Part shown: one piece after another, positions 43,117-52,305 of the stretch | Layout of the letters: the number at the start of each line of letters is the position of its first letter | How positions within the stretch are numbered: position 1 is the stretch's first letter | Source: Deferribacter thermophilus | GTDB lineage: Bacteria > Chrysiogenota > Deferribacteres > Deferribacterales > Deferribacteraceae | Length of the DNA stretch: 64,000 nucleotides | Direction: 5' to 3' | NCBI RefSeq assembly: GCF_049472675.1 | Contig: NZ_JAPNXM010000012.1 | Span: 1 to 64,000, forward strand | Position numbers and translations under genes: made by a program | Notes under the pieces: model-generated | Seen by the model: only the letters and a program-made list of their open reading frames with translations | The model's database searches: none | Told to the model about the DNA's origin: nothing

Positions 43117-43854
43117 TTACATACTAAAAATCTCTTTTAGATATTCTGTAAATCTTTTCCAAGATTTCTTATCTGCATCCTCTCTATAGCGCTTACTACC
43201 AAACACTGTAAAAGCATGAGGTGCGCCGCTATATGTAATCATTTCGTGTTTTATATGGTATTTTTCTAACTCTTTTACAAGATTGGCAAAATCTTCTATT
43301 TTTACCGCTTTATCTGCACTTCCATGGAAAACAAGTATTTCCCCTTTTGTTTTTGAATAATCCTGTCCAGGTGGAGTTGCTAAACCACCATGAAATGTTA
43401 TAAACGATTTAAAATCAGCACCACTTCTTGCAAGCTCCAACACAACTGCACCGCCAAAACAATACCCCATTACAACAGCATTTTTAACATTTGCACCTAT
43501 TGATTTTGCTTTATCAATGGCTGAATTCAAAATCCCTCTCATTTTCATTCTGTTTTTATAAAGAGCACCGGTAAGAGCTCTCTTTTCATCAATTGTAACA
43601 GGCTTAACCCCTTTACCAAACATATCAATAACAAATACAGAATACCCCAATTTATTTAACATCTCTGTTCTTTTTATTTCATAATCTGTGATTCCATCCC
43701 AGTCATGAACCATAAAAATTAAAGGAGAACTCTTATTAACTTCTGAATAGTAACCCTGATAAGTTTTCCCATCATACTGATACTCAATATTACTTCCAGC
43801 AAAAGAAACACTTATAAATATAAAAAATACTAACAAAATTTTTATAAGTTTCAT
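43117..43854 (-). CDS. Exported dienelactone hydrolase-family protein
   Basis: A 245-residue alpha/beta hydrolase of the DLH family. Nucleophile Cys is in 'GYCFGGAV', Asp in 'HGSADKAV', His in 'GAPHAF'. The N-terminal 20 residues are a signal peptide ('KILLVFFIFISVSFAG'), so the enzyme should act in the periplasm, unlike cytosolic catabolic DLH. The ATG at 43854 is chosen because GGAGGAT lies just before it; an ATG four codons upstream overlaps that site. Substrate unknown. Confidence 0.85.
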   Translation of the reverse strand: MKLIKILLVFFIFISVSFAGSNIEYQYDGKTYQGYYSEVNKSSPLIFMVHDWDGITDYEIKRTEMLNKLGYSVFVIDMFGKGVKPVTIDEKRALTGALYKNRMKMRGILNSAIDKAKSIGANVKNAVVMGYCFGGAVVLELARSGADFKSFITFHGGLATPPGQDYSKTKGEILVFHGSADKAVKIEDFANLVKELEKYHIKHEMITYSGAPHAFTVFGSKRYREDADKKSWKRFTEYLKEIFSM

Positions 43855-43930
43855 CTTATCCTCCATAAATCTATAAAGGATAAAATGAGTTAAAATTAAA
43901 ATTTTACAATAAAAAATAGATAATAAAAAA

Positions 43931-43957
43931 CTCCTGGCCTAAAATAAAGACCAGGAG
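43931..43957 (-). terminator. Intrinsic terminator of the FTR1 gene
   Basis: CTCCTGGTCT pairs with AGGCCAGGAG on the minus strand (10 bp with one G-U, 7-base loop), followed by TTTTTTATTA, nine bases past the FTR1 stop. Confidence 0.85.
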
Positions 43958-43965
43958 CTTAATGT

Positions 43966-44772
43966 TTAACTAAATGATTTTCTCCTCCAGATAAACACTC
44001 CTGTAATCAGTGTTAACACATAGCTTAAAACTTCGATTAAAGATGGATTACCATTATAGCCAAACAAGCTCTTTAAAAAGCTACCTATCAGCCCCTTTTC
44101 ATGTAAAAGATGTGTTTCAGATGCTGGATTAATATCCCATACATGCTCTATTATAACAGGTATTACTCCAGCCTCTTGAAGCTCATGAATTCCATGAGCA
44201 AATAAACCAGCAGAAAACAATATTAATAAAACAGAAGAAGCATTGAATAAAGTTTTCAAATTTACCTTTGATAGCCCTTTATAAACTACATAACCAGTTA
44301 TAACACCAACCAAAATACCAGCTAAAGCAAAAAATGCTTGTATCAAACCTGCATCTTTCATTGATGCATTTAAAAATATTACAGTCTCAATCCCCTCTCT
44401 TAAAATTGAAAAGGTAACCAGCAAAAGCAAACTTAATGCAGAGCCCGAAGATAAAGCAACATCAACTTTTTCTCTAATTTCATCTGCAATATTCTTTTTA
44501 TTTGCCATCCATGCAACTACGGTAATGATTAACAGAGAGCCTACAACCATAGTAACCCCTTCAAAGATCTCTTCTGCTTTCCCTTCAAAACCACCTGCAA
44601 TAACATTAAAAATAAATGCTCCAACAAGAGAAGCAACAACTCCTGCTACAATACCAAAATTGACATATCGCTTATAATCTTCATTATTTGTCCTAATTAA
44701 ATAAGCAAAAATTATCCCTACGATCAAAGCCGCCTCAAGTGTTTCTCTAAAAGTAATTACAAATGATATCAT
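43966..44772 (-). CDS. FTR1-family iron permease
   Basis: A 268-residue membrane protein with seven transmembrane helices and both iron-binding REXXE motifs: 'FRETLEAALIVG' in helix 1 and 'LREGIETVIFLN' in helix 4. FTR1/EfeU-type proteins import iron across the inner membrane. No EfeO/EfeB partner is adjacent. A GGGAGG ribosome-binding site precedes the ATG, and a perfect 16-bp palindrome sits 65 bases upstream. Confidence 0.92.
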   Translation of the reverse strand: MISFVITFRETLEAALIVGIIFAYLIRTNNEDYKRYVNFGIVAGVVASLVGAFIFNVIAGGFEGKAEEIFEGVTMVVGSLLIITVVAWMANKKNIADEIREKVDVALSSGSALSLLLLVTFSILREGIETVIFLNASMKDAGLIQAFFALAGILVGVITGYVVYKGLSKVNLKTLFNASSVLLILFSAGLFAHGIHELQEAGVIPVIIEHVWDINPASETHLLHEKGLIGSFLKSLFGYNGNPSLIEVLSYVLTLITGVFIWRRKSFS

Positions 44773-44836
44773 CTTAACCTCCCTTATTTATTTTTAGCGT
44801 CATATAGCAAACAAATAATTAGGTATCAATAACTAT

Positions 44837-44852
44837 GTTAGATATATCTAAC
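44837..44852. promoter_or_regulatory. Palindromic operator candidate between FTR1 and SDR genes
   Basis: GTTAGATATATCTAAC is a perfect 16-base palindrome in the 140-base divergent region. Its TTAG...CTAA half-sites look more like DtxR/MntR-type boxes than a Fur box. Control of the iron permease by a metalloregulator is inferred. Confidence 0.5.
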
Positions 44853-44912
44853 TTTTATAAATGTTATTGAAACAAAAAGATTTCTTCATATATTCTCTTA
44901 AAGGAGGTTTTT

Positions 44913-45701
44913 ATGCATTTAGGCTTAGAAAATAAAACAGTTTTGGTTATGGCTGGCACATCTGGACTGGGTTATGCAGTGGCTTTAGAGTTTGCAAAAG
45001 AAGGTGCAAATGTTGTAATTTTTGGCAGAAATGAAGAAAAACTTAAAAAAGCATCTAACAATATTTACGACATTACAAAAAATAAACCTGATTATTTTAA
45101 AGGTGACATCACAAACCCTGATGATATTCAACTTGCAGTAAACTATATTGTAGAAAAATATGGGCAAATTTTTGCACTTTTTAACAATACTGGTGGTCCC
45201 CCAGCAGGCAAGTTTGAAGATTTTAATGATGAAGATTGGTTAAATGCATTCAACTTGACACTTCTTAGCTACATAAGAACTATCAGAGCAGTATTGCCTC
45301 ACATGAAAAAAAACGGCTCTGGTAGAATAGTAAACAATGCTTCATCATCTATAAAAAAAGTGATAGATAACCTTATACTTTCAAATACATTTAGAACTGC
45401 CATTATGGGGCTTTCTAAATCGCTCAGCAGGGAATTTGGAAAATATAATATTTTGGTAAACACTGTTGGAGCTGGTAAAATCTCAACAGAAAGGGTCAAT
45501 TATTTGGATTCAATAAAGGCAAAAAAGGAAGGATTATCTTTAGAAGAATATCAATCAAAAAATGCAAAAAATACACCTCTTGGCAGATACGGAAACGCTG
45601 AAGAATTTGCAAAATTAGTGGTTTTTTTGTGCTCAAAAGCTAACAGCTATATCACAGGTCAATCCATACTGGTAGATGGCGCACTAACTGATTGCTATTA
45701 A
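44913..45701 (+). CDS. Atypical short-chain dehydrogenase/reductase lacking YxxxK
   Basis: A 262-residue SDR fold. The cofactor loop is 'AGTSGLGYAVALEFA', 'NNTGGPPAGKFED' and 'NNASSS' are normal SDR segments, and 'YITGQSILVDGAL' closes the fold. Where classical enzymes have YxxxK this protein reads S-N-T-F-R ('LILSNTFRTAIMGLSKSL'), so the catalytic Tyr and Lys are missing. A subgroup of SDRs with 'LxLSNxxR' at this site exists; their reaction is unclear. Strong AAAGGAGG ribosome-binding site. It overlaps the end of the convergent REC-DHp gene by four bases. Confidence 0.82.
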   Translation: MHLGLENKTVLVMAGTSGLGYAVALEFAKEGANVVIFGRNEEKLKKASNNIYDITKNKPDYFKGDITNPDDIQLAVNYIVEKYGQIFALFNNTGGPPAGKFEDFNDEDWLNAFNLTLLSYIRTIRAVLPHMKKNGSGRIVNNASSSIKKVIDNLILSNTFRTAIMGLSKSLSREFGKYNILVNTVGAGKISTERVNYLDSIKAKKEGLSLEEYQSKNAKNTPLGRYGNAEEFAKLVVFLCSKANSYITGQSILVDGALTDCY

Positions 45702-46402
45702 TCCTCCTTTTTATTGTTAATATTATCAACTGATAAATTGATAATTTCTAAATCACCCACATATCGCATAGTATCGTACTTTTTCAAAGATGAAAGTTTA
45801 TCCACAAGTTTTGAAATCCTCTCAGTTGAATCCTCGCACATCTTTAAATATCTCTCTATTTCTTGCAAAGCTTCAGGGTGTTTATTGGATAATATGGTTC
45901 GTATTATTTCAAAACCCATAGTTAAAACTGTCAACGGTTGATTAAAATGATGAGCAATACCACCACCAAGCTGAAGTGCCACTTTATCTCGTTCATAATT
46001 TAAAAGCTCTCTTTCCATTTTTTTTGCTTTTAAAATCCTTTTTACTCTTGCTAAAAATTCGTTTTCATAAGATGATTTTATGATATAATCATCAGCACCT
46101 CTTTCAAATGCTTCATCAATTGCCTCTGCATCCGCTCTAACAGTAAGCATTATAACTGGAATATCTTTTGTAATTTTATCATTTTTCAACTCTTCTAATA
46201 CTTCAAAACCGCTTTTTTTGGGCATTAAAACATCAAGTAAAATCAAATCAACTTTGTTGTTTTTGATAAATTCAACTGCTTCATCTGGGTCTGTAAAACT
46301 ATTCACTTCACATTCAAAGAACTTTTTAAGTTTTTTCTCCACATTTATCAGTATCGATTCTTCATCATCGATAGCAACCACTGTAAATTTTTCATTAATC
46401 AT
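45698..46402 (-). CDS. Receiver domain fused to a histidine-kinase DHp helix pair, no ATPase lobe
   Basis: A 234-residue protein. Residues 1-125 form a receiver domain (acidic 'IDDEES', phospho-acceptor in 'LILLDVLMP', 'MLTVRA'). A coiled-coil follows, then a HisKA-like segment 'LGGGIAHHFNQPLTVLTMGFEII' with the phospho-accepting His, typical of 'GGIAHDFNN' kinases. The protein ends before any ATP-binding lobe. It could act as a phosphotransfer protein fed by the CheA-REC kinase encoded three genes away; this is inference from domains and order. Confidence 0.78.
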   Translation of the reverse strand: MINEKFTVVAIDDEESILINVEKKLKKFFECEVNSFTDPDEAVEFIKNNKVDLILLDVLMPKKSGFEVLEELKNDKITKDIPVIMLTVRADAEAIDEAFERGADDYIIKSSYENEFLARVKRILKAKKMERELLNYERDKVALQLGGGIAHHFNQPLTVLTMGFEIIRTILSNKHPEALQEIERYLKMCEDSTERISKLVDKLSSLKKYDTMRYVGDLEIINLSVDNINNKKED

Positions 46403-46416
46403 ACTTCACCTCACTT

Positions 46417-47745
46417 TTATAATATGTGCAAATATTTTATAATAATTTTTTTTGCTATCTCTCTTTCAATTAAAGACTCAAAGCTACTTTCTTTATCAAG
46501 TAAGCTTAAAGCCATGTTTAAAAAATATTTTGCAGTTTTGAAATCGTTTTTTGCTATAAGTGCAAAAGCTAAAAAAAGATTGTAAATATAATCATCTTTT
46601 AGTAAAACAGCTTTACGCAAAAAATCTATAGCCTCATCAAGTTTTTTTTCTTGATATTTAGAAATCCCTTTTAAAAAGTAGTATTCATCCTCACTTAAAA
46701 AATCTTTATATTCTCTCAACCTTTTCTCAAAACAGTAAAAATCTTTATTATTCAAATAAACAAGTATCTCCTCTTTTAAAAGCTCCTTATCAATCTCTCC
46801 TGTTTCTGATTGTATATTTTCTATATAATTTATAGTCTCATCTTTGTTTCCTAAAAGCTCCATCGATTTTACATTTTTTAACACAAGTTCTTTTTCGTAT
46901 TTCTTTTTTAAAGTATTCGAACTCGTTTTTTCAAAAGGTTTTGATTCTACTTTATTTTTCGACTTTTTAAAAACTAAATTATCATTTAGTAAAATTGTTT
47001 CATAGCCACTTTGATGTAATAAGTGAAATTCCCCAGGTGCTAAAAATAAGTAGCCATTTTGTATTAGAGAATTATCTATAAAATCTCTTAAAATCTTTTT
47101 TATATTCTTTTCATTAAAATATATCAAAACATTCCTACAAAATATAATACTGCAATCCGTAATAAAGCTATCCTGTAATAAATTATGTCTTTTAAATGTA
47201 ACCATGTTCTTTATTTCTTTTTTTAGAAAATATTTGTTTTCTGTATTATCAAAGTACAACTTCAGATAGCTCTTATCCATATTCCTAATATGCCACTTTG
47301 AAAAAACACCCTCTCTTGCAATATCTATAGCTTGCATAGATAAGTCAGTGCCAATAATATAAACATTGTCTTTCATAGATGGGAAATATCTATCAATAAT
47401 CATAGCGATTGTGTATGGCTCACACCCTGTTGAACAGCCTGCTGACCAGATTTTTATAAATGATTTTTCTTTTCTTAATTCTGGTAAAATATGATCTCTT
47501 AATATGTCAAATTGATAAGAATGTCTAAAAAAGTATGTTTCATTTACTAATAGAGCATCTATAAGTTGTTCTATAGTTTTACTGCTATTAAGTGCCAAAT
47601 CAATAAGCTCATCTTCATTTGCCATCATAAACGAAGCGTAATTTGAAATTATATTTTTTAAATTATTTTCATAAAGGCCATAAACCCTAAAACCTGAAGT
47701 CTTTTCAATTTTTTCACATAACTTATTAAAATTTTCAGGATTCAT
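46417..47745 (-). CDS. cheR: CheR-type chemotaxis methyltransferase with TPR repeats
   Basis: A protein of about 442 residues. The N-terminal helical and SAM domains carry 'NETYFFRHSYQFDIL', 'IWSAGCSTGCEPYTIAMI' (SAM binding) and 'IIFCRNVLIYF'. The C-terminal region (about 310-430) has TPR-like helices ('DEYYFLKGISKYQEKKLDEAIDFLRKAVLL'). It methylates glutamates on the chemoreceptor. The ATG at 47745 is preferred to a TTG two codons earlier, as AAGGT lies at a suitable distance. It overlaps cheB by 11 bases. Confidence 0.92.
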   Translation of the reverse strand: MNPENFNKLCEKIEKTSGFRVYGLYENNLKNIISNYASFMMANEDELIDLALNSSKTIEQLIDALLVNETYFFRHSYQFDILRDHILPELRKEKSFIKIWSAGCSTGCEPYTIAMIIDRYFPSMKDNVYIIGTDLSMQAIDIAREGVFSKWHIRNMDKSYLKLYFDNTENKYFLKKEIKNMVTFKRHNLLQDSFITDCSIIFCRNVLIYFNEKNIKKILRDFIDNSLIQNGYLFLAPGEFHLLHQSGYETILLNDNLVFKKSKNKVESKPFEKTSSNTLKKKYEKELVLKNVKSMELLGNKDETINYIENIQSETGEIDKELLKEEILVYLNNKDFYCFEKRLREYKDFLSEDEYYFLKGISKYQEKKLDEAIDFLRKAVLLKDDYIYNLFLAFALIAKNDFKTAKYFLNMALSLLDKESSFESLIEREIAKKIIIKYLHIL

Positions 47746-48760
47746 AGACAATGACCTTACTTAAATCTGCCACACTAAAGACCTTATAACAATAGCCTGC
47801 ATTAATTACAGATTGAGGCATAGTGCTAACCAACGCTTCTTCTGGCTTTTGACAAAACACTTTACCACCATTCTCTTTAACTGCTTTTGCTCCTTCTAAT
47901 CCATCAGAACACATCCCAGTAAATACAAAAAATCTAATATTACTTTTAAAAATTTTTGCAGCACTAACTACAAAAGGATCTGCTGGGGGAGTATATAAAT
48001 CAATTTTAGAAATTCTTTGCAATTTAAAATATATAGAGTCTCTTTTATACAACTCTGTATGATACTTGGGATTTAATATATAGATACAATCCTTTTGCTC
48101 AAATGATATTTCATAATCGACACTAATAACCTCTTTTGAGGTTTTGCTCTCTATCCATTCTATATAACCTTCAAACATCTCTGGCTCAATATGCTGAATT
48201 AAAACAAAGGGTGCATTTATCGCTTCTATCTGCTTTAAGATTAACGGTTTGATTTTTGGACCACCTGTGGACATAGCAAAAACAAACAAATTATTTGATA
48301 CATTTTTATCAGGTAAAATGATTTCGTAGGTTTTACTTTTTAACTCTTCCAAGACCCTTTTTGATTTATAATTAATAGTGCTTGCATTTTTTATCTTTCT
48401 TAAAAGTATATCCTGAAACTCTTTACTAAACGCTTCTGGCTTATTTACTACATCAATACAAAAATTTTGAATCAAACCAAAAGCATGTTTAATCATAGCA
48501 CTATCAAGAGCAGTAATTACTATAATTGGCAGTTTATAATTTTCGAAAATAACCCTTGAAGCTACCTCTCCATTTAACTCAGGCATATCAAGATCCATAA
48601 GAACTACATCAATTCTCTTTTCACCACAGATTTCTATTGCCTGTTTCCCATTTTCAGCAAGAAAAATCTCCCCTATTTCCCCAGATTCCTCCAGCATACT
48701 TTTTAAAGCTTCTCTAATAAAAATTGAGTCATCAGCAATCAGTACATTAATCTTTGACAC
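47735..48760 (-). CDS. cheB: Chemotaxis methylesterase CheB
   Basis: A 341-residue CheB: receiver domain (1-120, 'IADDSIFIREAL', 'VVLMDLDMPELNG') and methylesterase domain (from about 160) with the catalytic Ser in 'AMSTGGPK', His in 'LIQHIEPEMF' and Asp in 'MCSDGLEGA'. It demethylates or deamidates chemoreceptors when phosphorylated by CheA. The start is GTG, overlapping the cheA stop by 14 bases. Confidence 0.94.
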   Translation of the reverse strand: MSKINVLIADDSIFIREALKSMLEESGEIGEIFLAENGKQAIEICGEKRIDVVLMDLDMPELNGEVASRVIFENYKLPIIVITALDSAMIKHAFGLIQNFCIDVVNKPEAFSKEFQDILLRKIKNASTINYKSKRVLEELKSKTYEIILPDKNVSNNLFVFAMSTGGPKIKPLILKQIEAINAPFVLIQHIEPEMFEGYIEWIESKTSKEVISVDYEISFEQKDCIYILNPKYHTELYKRDSIYFKLQRISKIDLYTPPADPFVVSAAKIFKSNIRFFVFTGMCSDGLEGAKAVKENGGKVFCQKPEEALVSTMPQSVINAGYCYKVFSVADLSKVIVYES

Positions 48761-50861
48761 CCAATAACCCCTTTATTTTATTTATAAAATCTTCACCAGA
48801 AAATTCTGATTTTGTTATAAAATAGTTTGCTCCAGCTCTCAGCCCCATATCAATACTTTCTTTATCAGATAATGTTGAAACTAATATAATAGGAATATTT
48901 GGACTTTGAATACCTGTTCTTATACTTTTTGTTAATGTAAAACCATCCATTTCAGGCATCTCTATATCTGAAATAATCAAATCTATATCATCTCTGTCAT
49001 TAAAAATATTTAATGCCTCTTTACCGTTATAAGCCTCAATAACATCAAAACCGTTTGCAAGTAAAATATGCTTTTCCAGCTCTCTGGTAGCAAAGGAATC
49101 TTCAACCAAAAGTATTTTAGATCTTTTAGTGATTTCTACTTTAGCAACCTTTTTAATGCTTACAATTTTATTTATTTGCTCAAAGATATAATCCACATCA
49201 AGAACTGGGATAAAATAATCTTCTGTCTCAAAAATCAAATGTGAAAAAAAAGCCTGTTTCTCTATGTAATCATCATATTTATACAACCTTCTTTTTACGA
49301 TACCAAATATATTACTTGCTGTAATTCCAAAAATATTTCCTCTATAATTCAAAAATATTATAAAATTATTAGCGTCATTATCACATTTTAACAGATCAGA
49401 TGTATATTGAAATTTTATATTATTACCATTAAACCCGTAAAACATCCCATTATCACTATGGAAAATTCTCTTTTCATCTAAATACTCAATTCTTTCTATA
49501 AGATTCTCAAATACTGCAAACTGATAACCAGCATAACTAAAAAGTAATACACCAATCTCCATAAAGCTTACTGGCACTGTCAGGATTATTTTTGTAAATT
49601 TCCCTTTTTCAAAATCGATATCTACCCTACCACCCAATTCATTCATAACTTCTTTTACGATGCTTAACCCTTCACCTCTTCCTGACAAATCAGAGACATT
49701 TCTCTTTGTAGAAAATGATGGTTGAAAAATTAAATGAGCTATTTCTATATCTGCCATCTTATCTGTTTTTATCCCAATTTCATCAGCTTTTTTCTTGATA
49801 TTTTCTATATCAATACCTCTTCCATCATCTTTAACAACTATTTTAACATTTCCCCCTTCACTAATACACTCAATTTCGAGAATCCCTTCAGGTGATTTAT
49901 TGTTTTTTATCCTCTCAGAAACCTTTTCTATACCATGATCCACTGCATTTCTTAAAATATGTATAAGAGGTTCTTGAAGCTTTAATAATACATCTTTATC
50001 AAGCTTTACATCTTCCCCTTTTATGATAAATTTTATTTCCTTACCAAGCTCTTTTGCAATCTCCAATGTGCTATTTTTTATTACATCAAAGATATCTTTA
50101 AATTCAAACATTTTGAAAGATAAAGCACTTTTATGACAATAATCAGCCTGATTGTGCAAATACCGTGAGTTTTCCAATAAATTTAGTTTCTTCTTAGTAA
50201 AATTTACATAAGTGTCACTAACGATATTTGTTAAAATTTCTTTAACTTTGCTATTTTCTATAAAATTAATATTGTTTTTTATTTTATTTAAAAAATCTTC
50301 AAAAAAAGTGACAAAATCATTTGATATATTTTTTATATGCTCAGAGTTAACTAATAAACTGTATAAATTTTGAATAAGTGCGTTAATATCATTTTCATGT
50401 ATTTTATAAATGTTTGATCTTATATTTTCTTTTTCGATAATCTCTGTAGCATGTTTATTATCTTCTACTTTATCTTGTATGTAAAAGCTTGAAAAATCTT
50501 TAGCACTATTAATTTGTAATATCAAATCATTCAAATCTGAATCGCTATAACTATCTATTGATTTTAGTATTTCAATTAGCTTTTTAGTAATTGATTTTAA
50601 AAAGTTTACAAAGGATTCATTTATTATCTCATCTCTACTTTTTGCTTCTTTAACTTTATCTTCAATCGTATGTATCAAATTTGAAAATGTCTTATACCCC
50701 ATCATTCGAGATGAACCTTTTATCGTGTGGAGATATCTTGCAATAAGTTCAAGGTTTTGAGAGCGCAGATTTATATCCAAAAGATTACTTGAAGCTTCCA
50801 ATATATTATTACAGTGCTCTAATGATTCTGATAAGAATATCTCTTTTAATCTATTATTCAT
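48747..50861 (-). CDS. cheA: CheA-type histidine kinase with C-terminal receiver
   Basis: A 704-residue hybrid CheA. An Hpt domain with phospho-His45 ('ARYLHTIKGSSRMMG') is followed by a long linker, the ATPase lobe ('ILRNAVDHGIEKV' N-box, 'DDGRGID', 'GRGEGLSIVKEV'), a CheW-like regulatory domain (about 430-560), and a receiver domain ('LLVEDSFATREL', 'LIISDIEMPEMDG', about 580-704). No clear CheY-binding P2 domain is seen. CheA-REC hybrids are typical of alternative chemosensory systems that control functions other than, or besides, flagellar steering. It overlaps the receptor gene by eight bases. Confidence 0.93.
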   Translation of the reverse strand: MNNRLKEIFLSESLEHCNNILEASSNLLDINLRSQNLELIARYLHTIKGSSRMMGYKTFSNLIHTIEDKVKEAKSRDEIINESFVNFLKSITKKLIEILKSIDSYSDSDLNDLILQINSAKDFSSFYIQDKVEDNKHATEIIEKENIRSNIYKIHENDINALIQNLYSLLVNSEHIKNISNDFVTFFEDFLNKIKNNINFIENSKVKEILTNIVSDTYVNFTKKKLNLLENSRYLHNQADYCHKSALSFKMFEFKDIFDVIKNSTLEIAKELGKEIKFIIKGEDVKLDKDVLLKLQEPLIHILRNAVDHGIEKVSERIKNNKSPEGILEIECISEGGNVKIVVKDDGRGIDIENIKKKADEIGIKTDKMADIEIAHLIFQPSFSTKRNVSDLSGRGEGLSIVKEVMNELGGRVDIDFEKGKFTKIILTVPVSFMEIGVLLFSYAGYQFAVFENLIERIEYLDEKRIFHSDNGMFYGFNGNNIKFQYTSDLLKCDNDANNFIIFLNYRGNIFGITASNIFGIVKRRLYKYDDYIEKQAFFSHLIFETEDYFIPVLDVDYIFEQINKIVSIKKVAKVEITKRSKILLVEDSFATRELEKHILLANGFDVIEAYNGKEALNIFNDRDDIDLIISDIEMPEMDGFTLTKSIRTGIQSPNIPIILVSTLSDKESIDMGLRAGANYFITKSEFSGEDFINKIKGLLGVKD

Positions 50862-52236
50862 TATCTATGTGCTTTAAAATTTCTCTCAACCTAACAATAT
50901 TTTCTGAAATTATAGAAGATGAAGCTTTGGTTTCTTCGCTAGATTTTGTAATATCCAAAATTGATTGAGAAATATCTTTTATTGTCGTTGCAATATCATT
51001 TATACCTATCGCATGATCTTTAAATGATTCATTTATATCTGAAATATTTTTAGCTATCTTTTCCACAGCATCTTTATTGTCAAACATCAATTTTTTCAAT
51101 GGATTAAAATACTCTTTTGAACGAATAATATTCTTTATCGATTCCTCTGTAGTCATAGTAGTTTTGTTCACACTTGTAGTCATATCTGTTACTATCTTCT
51201 TTATATCATTGGATAAGGATTCAACCTTTTGAGCTAACTCTTTTACTTCTGAAGCTATAACGGTAAATTTTCCTGATCCCTCTTCAGATTTTGCTGCTTC
51301 AATAGCTATATTTATAGCTAATATCTTTGTTTGATTTGCAATATCAAAAATATTTTCGACAAAAGATGTTACATTGTAAGCTCTTTCAGAAAGTGCTGCT
51401 ATCTCATTTGAAATCGTATTAGCAGAATCACTTATTTTATCAATAACCTTCTCAAATTCTAGCAACTTTTCAATATTTTCACTACTGTTATCTTCTATAT
51501 TGTCAATCAGATTATTGATTTTTTCCAAAGCGTTATCCAAATTTTTAACCACATTCCTTATTTCATCTAAAGCTGAACTAATTTCCGATAATGCTGAACT
51601 CTGCTCTGATAATGAGGAAGATGTAGTGACTACTGTAGATTTCAACTCGTTTGAAATTGAGGTTAATTCATAAATTGTTGACTCTATATTTTCTAAATAC
51701 TTTTTAAGATTTTGATACCTTTTTCTCAGCTCATCAATTTCGCGGTAGTATTTGGTAACATTAGTTAATATATAAATTGTATTATTTCGAAAATCTACTC
51801 TTTTGCGAACTATAAAAGTGTGACCAGAAAAGGTTAATTCTTCATTATCATTTAACTCATTTATAATATTTAAAAATTCATTAAATTCTTTAAGGTTAAG
51901 AATATTGTTAAGATCATTCGCATCTACCCCAAAAAACTTATATACAGAATCTGATACAAACTGCACCTTATCCTCGTTATTTTTTAAAATTACTAAATTG
52001 GTAGTAGATCTTACAATACCTTCAAAAAGTTTACTCTTCTCGTCTAAAAAGTTTATCTCCTGTTTAAAGGCATCATAGAGCTCTTTTAACTCAGCAGGTA
52101 ATTCACTTTCATTAACATCTAAAATTCTTTTGTTTGATAGATCAGCCATAACCTTTTTAATGGTCTGGGATTCTTCATAAAAACAACTTAAATACCTAAT
52201 AATACCCCACAAACCAATCAAAAACAAAATCCCCAT
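50854..52236 (-). CDS. Chemoreceptor C-terminal part (TM2, PAS, MCP signalling domain) after an in-frame TAG
   Basis: Residues encoded here: the rest of a second transmembrane helix, a PAS-like domain (about 65-165, 'FEGIVRSTTNLVILKNNEDKVQFVSDSVYKFFG'), and a methyl-accepting signalling domain with the hairpin tip 'ILAINIAIEAAKSEEGSGKFTVIASEVKELAQK'. No HAMP. Reading back in frame from the ATG at 52236 gives 'ITLNIVLFIALMGILFL', completing the helix, and reaches the TAG that ends the upstream sensor fragment. No ribosome-binding site precedes this ATG. So the two pieces are one disrupted 668-codon receptor, or one receptor read through at TAG. Confidence 0.85.
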   Translation of the reverse strand: MGILFLIGLWGIIRYLSCFYEESQTIKKVMADLSNKRILDVNESELPAELKELYDAFKQEINFLDEKSKLFEGIVRSTTNLVILKNNEDKVQFVSDSVYKFFGVDANDLNNILNLKEFNEFLNIINELNDNEELTFSGHTFIVRKRVDFRNNTIYILTNVTKYYREIDELRKRYQNLKKYLENIESTIYELTSISNELKSTVVTTSSSLSEQSSALSEISSALDEIRNVVKNLDNALEKINNLIDNIEDNSSENIEKLLEFEKVIDKISDSANTISNEIAALSERAYNVTSFVENIFDIANQTKILAINIAIEAAKSEEGSGKFTVIASEVKELAQKVESLSNDIKKIVTDMTTSVNKTTMTTEESIKNIIRSKEYFNPLKKLMFDNKDAVEKIAKNISDINESFKDHAIGINDIATTIKDISQSILDITKSSEETKASSSIISENIVRLREILKHIDNE

Positions 52237-52302
52237 CAAAGCAATAAATAATACTATATTGAGCGTTATACTCCCTCCATTTGAAACGGAAATCTGATTT
52301 GC

Positions 52303-52305
52303 CTA
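52303..52305 (-). other. In-frame amber (TAG) codon splitting the chemoreceptor
   Basis: The frame reads AAT CCT TTG TTA TAG GCA AAT CAG ATT TCC with no shift. Exactly 20 sense codons separate the TAG from the position of the next start-like codon (52239), and all encode a plausible juxtamembrane segment. A single substitution (for example CAG to TAG) would explain it. TAG is used as a normal stop elsewhere in the window (argF, BCAM0308 gene). Confidence 0.8.
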
